Positions 4,752 through 5,071 of a DNA stretch of 5,071 nucleotides are shown in pieces. The notes below the pieces were generated by a model, which saw only the letters and a list, made by a program, of their open reading frames with translations, had not been told where the DNA came from and ran no database searches. This DNA is from Candidatus Woesearchaeota archaeon (lineage in GTDB: Archaea > Nanobdellota > Nanobdellia > Woesearchaeales > UBA11716), in NCBI GenBank assembly GCA_013329175.1, contig DUKR01000030.1:1-5071 (forward strand), written 5' to 3'. Position 1 is the first letter of the stretch. Every line of letters begins with the position of its first letter. Both the position numbers and the translations under genes were made by a program.

Positions 4752-4757
4752 CACCTC
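4752..4757 (-). promoter_or_regulatory. Shine-Dalgarno site deciding the start of the cupredoxin-like gene
   Basis: The minus strand reads GAGGTG 7 bases upstream of the ATG at 4744, which places Met1 directly before the hydrophobic signal peptide. Confidence 0.75.
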
Positions 4758-4787
4758 TGATGTGGTAGTACATCCCTCCTGAAAATC

Positions 4788-4798
4788 ATTTATATATT
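4788..4798 (-). promoter_or_regulatory. TATA box of the cupredoxin-like gene, possibly bidirectional
   Basis: The minus strand reads AATATATAAAT. A start about 26 bases on, near 4767, gives a leader of about 22 bases holding the GAGGTG site. The plus strand of the same stretch is TTTATATA (4789-4796), a perfect archaeal TATA consensus, so transcription to the right from about 4818 is also possible. Confidence 0.6.
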
Positions 4799-4800
4799 TT

Positions 4801-5071
4801 TCTGTTGATGGCACTCCTTCACCATCATGAAGCCTGCAGCCCTGCCGCATTGCCAGAAACTCACGAGAGTGAAGCTCGAGCGTGAGCTATGAGCGTAAGT
4901 TCATCTGCGCTAGTCTCTCTGCTTCCCTGCTTCTTTGCAGTTTTGACGGGCATCATTCCCGAAAAAAGGCATTCCTTAAAAGCTCATTACCAACGGCTAC
5001 TTTGCCAAAAGCGACACTACTGTTCTCTCTCCTTTTGCCTGCGGCGAAATTGCTCTTGAAAATTCCGTCGT
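4801..5071. other. Region without a confident gene
   Basis: No recognisable protein or RNA gene is seen. Two frames stay open to the window edge and could be partial genes. A minus-strand frame enters at 5069 and stops at 4953-4955 (38 residues, with Arg codons AGG, AGA and CGG, and a plausible soluble composition). A plus-strand frame from GTG 4882 runs 63 codons off the edge. They overlap, so at most one is likely real. Two small plus-strand ORFs (ATG 4827, 21 residues; ATG 4889, 56 residues) have no supporting features beyond the TATA-like stretch at 4789-4796. An inverted repeat, CTCACG at 4860-4865 with CGTGAG at 4881-4886, encloses part of the palindrome GCTCGAGC at 4874-4881. Confidence 0.4.

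Noticed and set aside
4745..4789. Extended start (ATG 4789) for the cupredoxin-like lipoprotein
   Set aside because: It would put 15 mostly polar residues before the signal peptide and start upstream of the predicted transcript start. GAGGTG points to ATG 4744.
4951..4967. CGGG...CCCG hairpin followed by six A as a terminator
   Set aside because: The stem is only 4 bp (4947-4961). The homopolymer is A on the plus strand, and on the minus strand the T-run precedes the hairpin, so neither direction gives a terminator.

Overview
The window looks archaeal, most likely from an uncultivated DPANN or euryarchaeal lineage. This is inferred from four things. AT-rich TATA boxes sit about 26 bases before plausible transcript starts. 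Shine-Dalgarno sites are of the GGAG/GGTG type. Two exported proteins are lipobox lipoproteins. The gene families are archaeal in flavour: a DUF4443-type regulator, an AglB/STT3-like WWDxG domain, and an ECF transporter S component beside a transcobalamin-like DUF4430 protein. No tRNA, rRNA or CRISPR array was seen.

Layout. Positions 1-336 hold no confident gene. They contain an imperfect direct repeat (9-23 and 257-271), four hairpins in a row and one consensus TATA box; this may be a structured RNA or the remnant of a mobile-element end. Positions 337-1194 (minus) encode a lipoprotein whose C-terminal half resembles the soluble acceptor-binding domain of the archaeal oligosaccharyltransferase AglB, without its membrane catalytic part. 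Positions 1319-1927 (minus) encode a winged-helix regulator of the DUF4443 kind. It is divergent from a two-gene unit at 1955-4212 (plus): an ECF S component, then a membrane-tethered extracellular protein with an N-terminal DUF4430/transcobalamin-like domain, overlapping by 4 bases (GTGA). A perfect 15-bp palindrome lies between the divergent promoters and is a good operator candidate. Positions 4262-4744 (minus) encode a lipoprotein with a Pro/Ala/Glu-rich stalk and a cupredoxin-like fold that lacks most copper ligands. It converges on the transporter unit, with a T-rich terminator between them. Positions 4745-5071 carry a promoter region and no confident gene.

Working model (inference): 1319-4212 is a self-regulated uptake module. 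The tethered DUF4430 protein captures a ligand outside the cell, most plausibly a cobalamin-like corrinoid. It hands the ligand to the S component, which would use shared ECF T and ATPase subunits encoded elsewhere. The divergent DUF4443 protein would sense the ligand and act at the palindrome. All other confident genes also encode exported proteins, so this is a cell-surface locus. The most unusual single gene is the lipid-anchored WWDxG protein.
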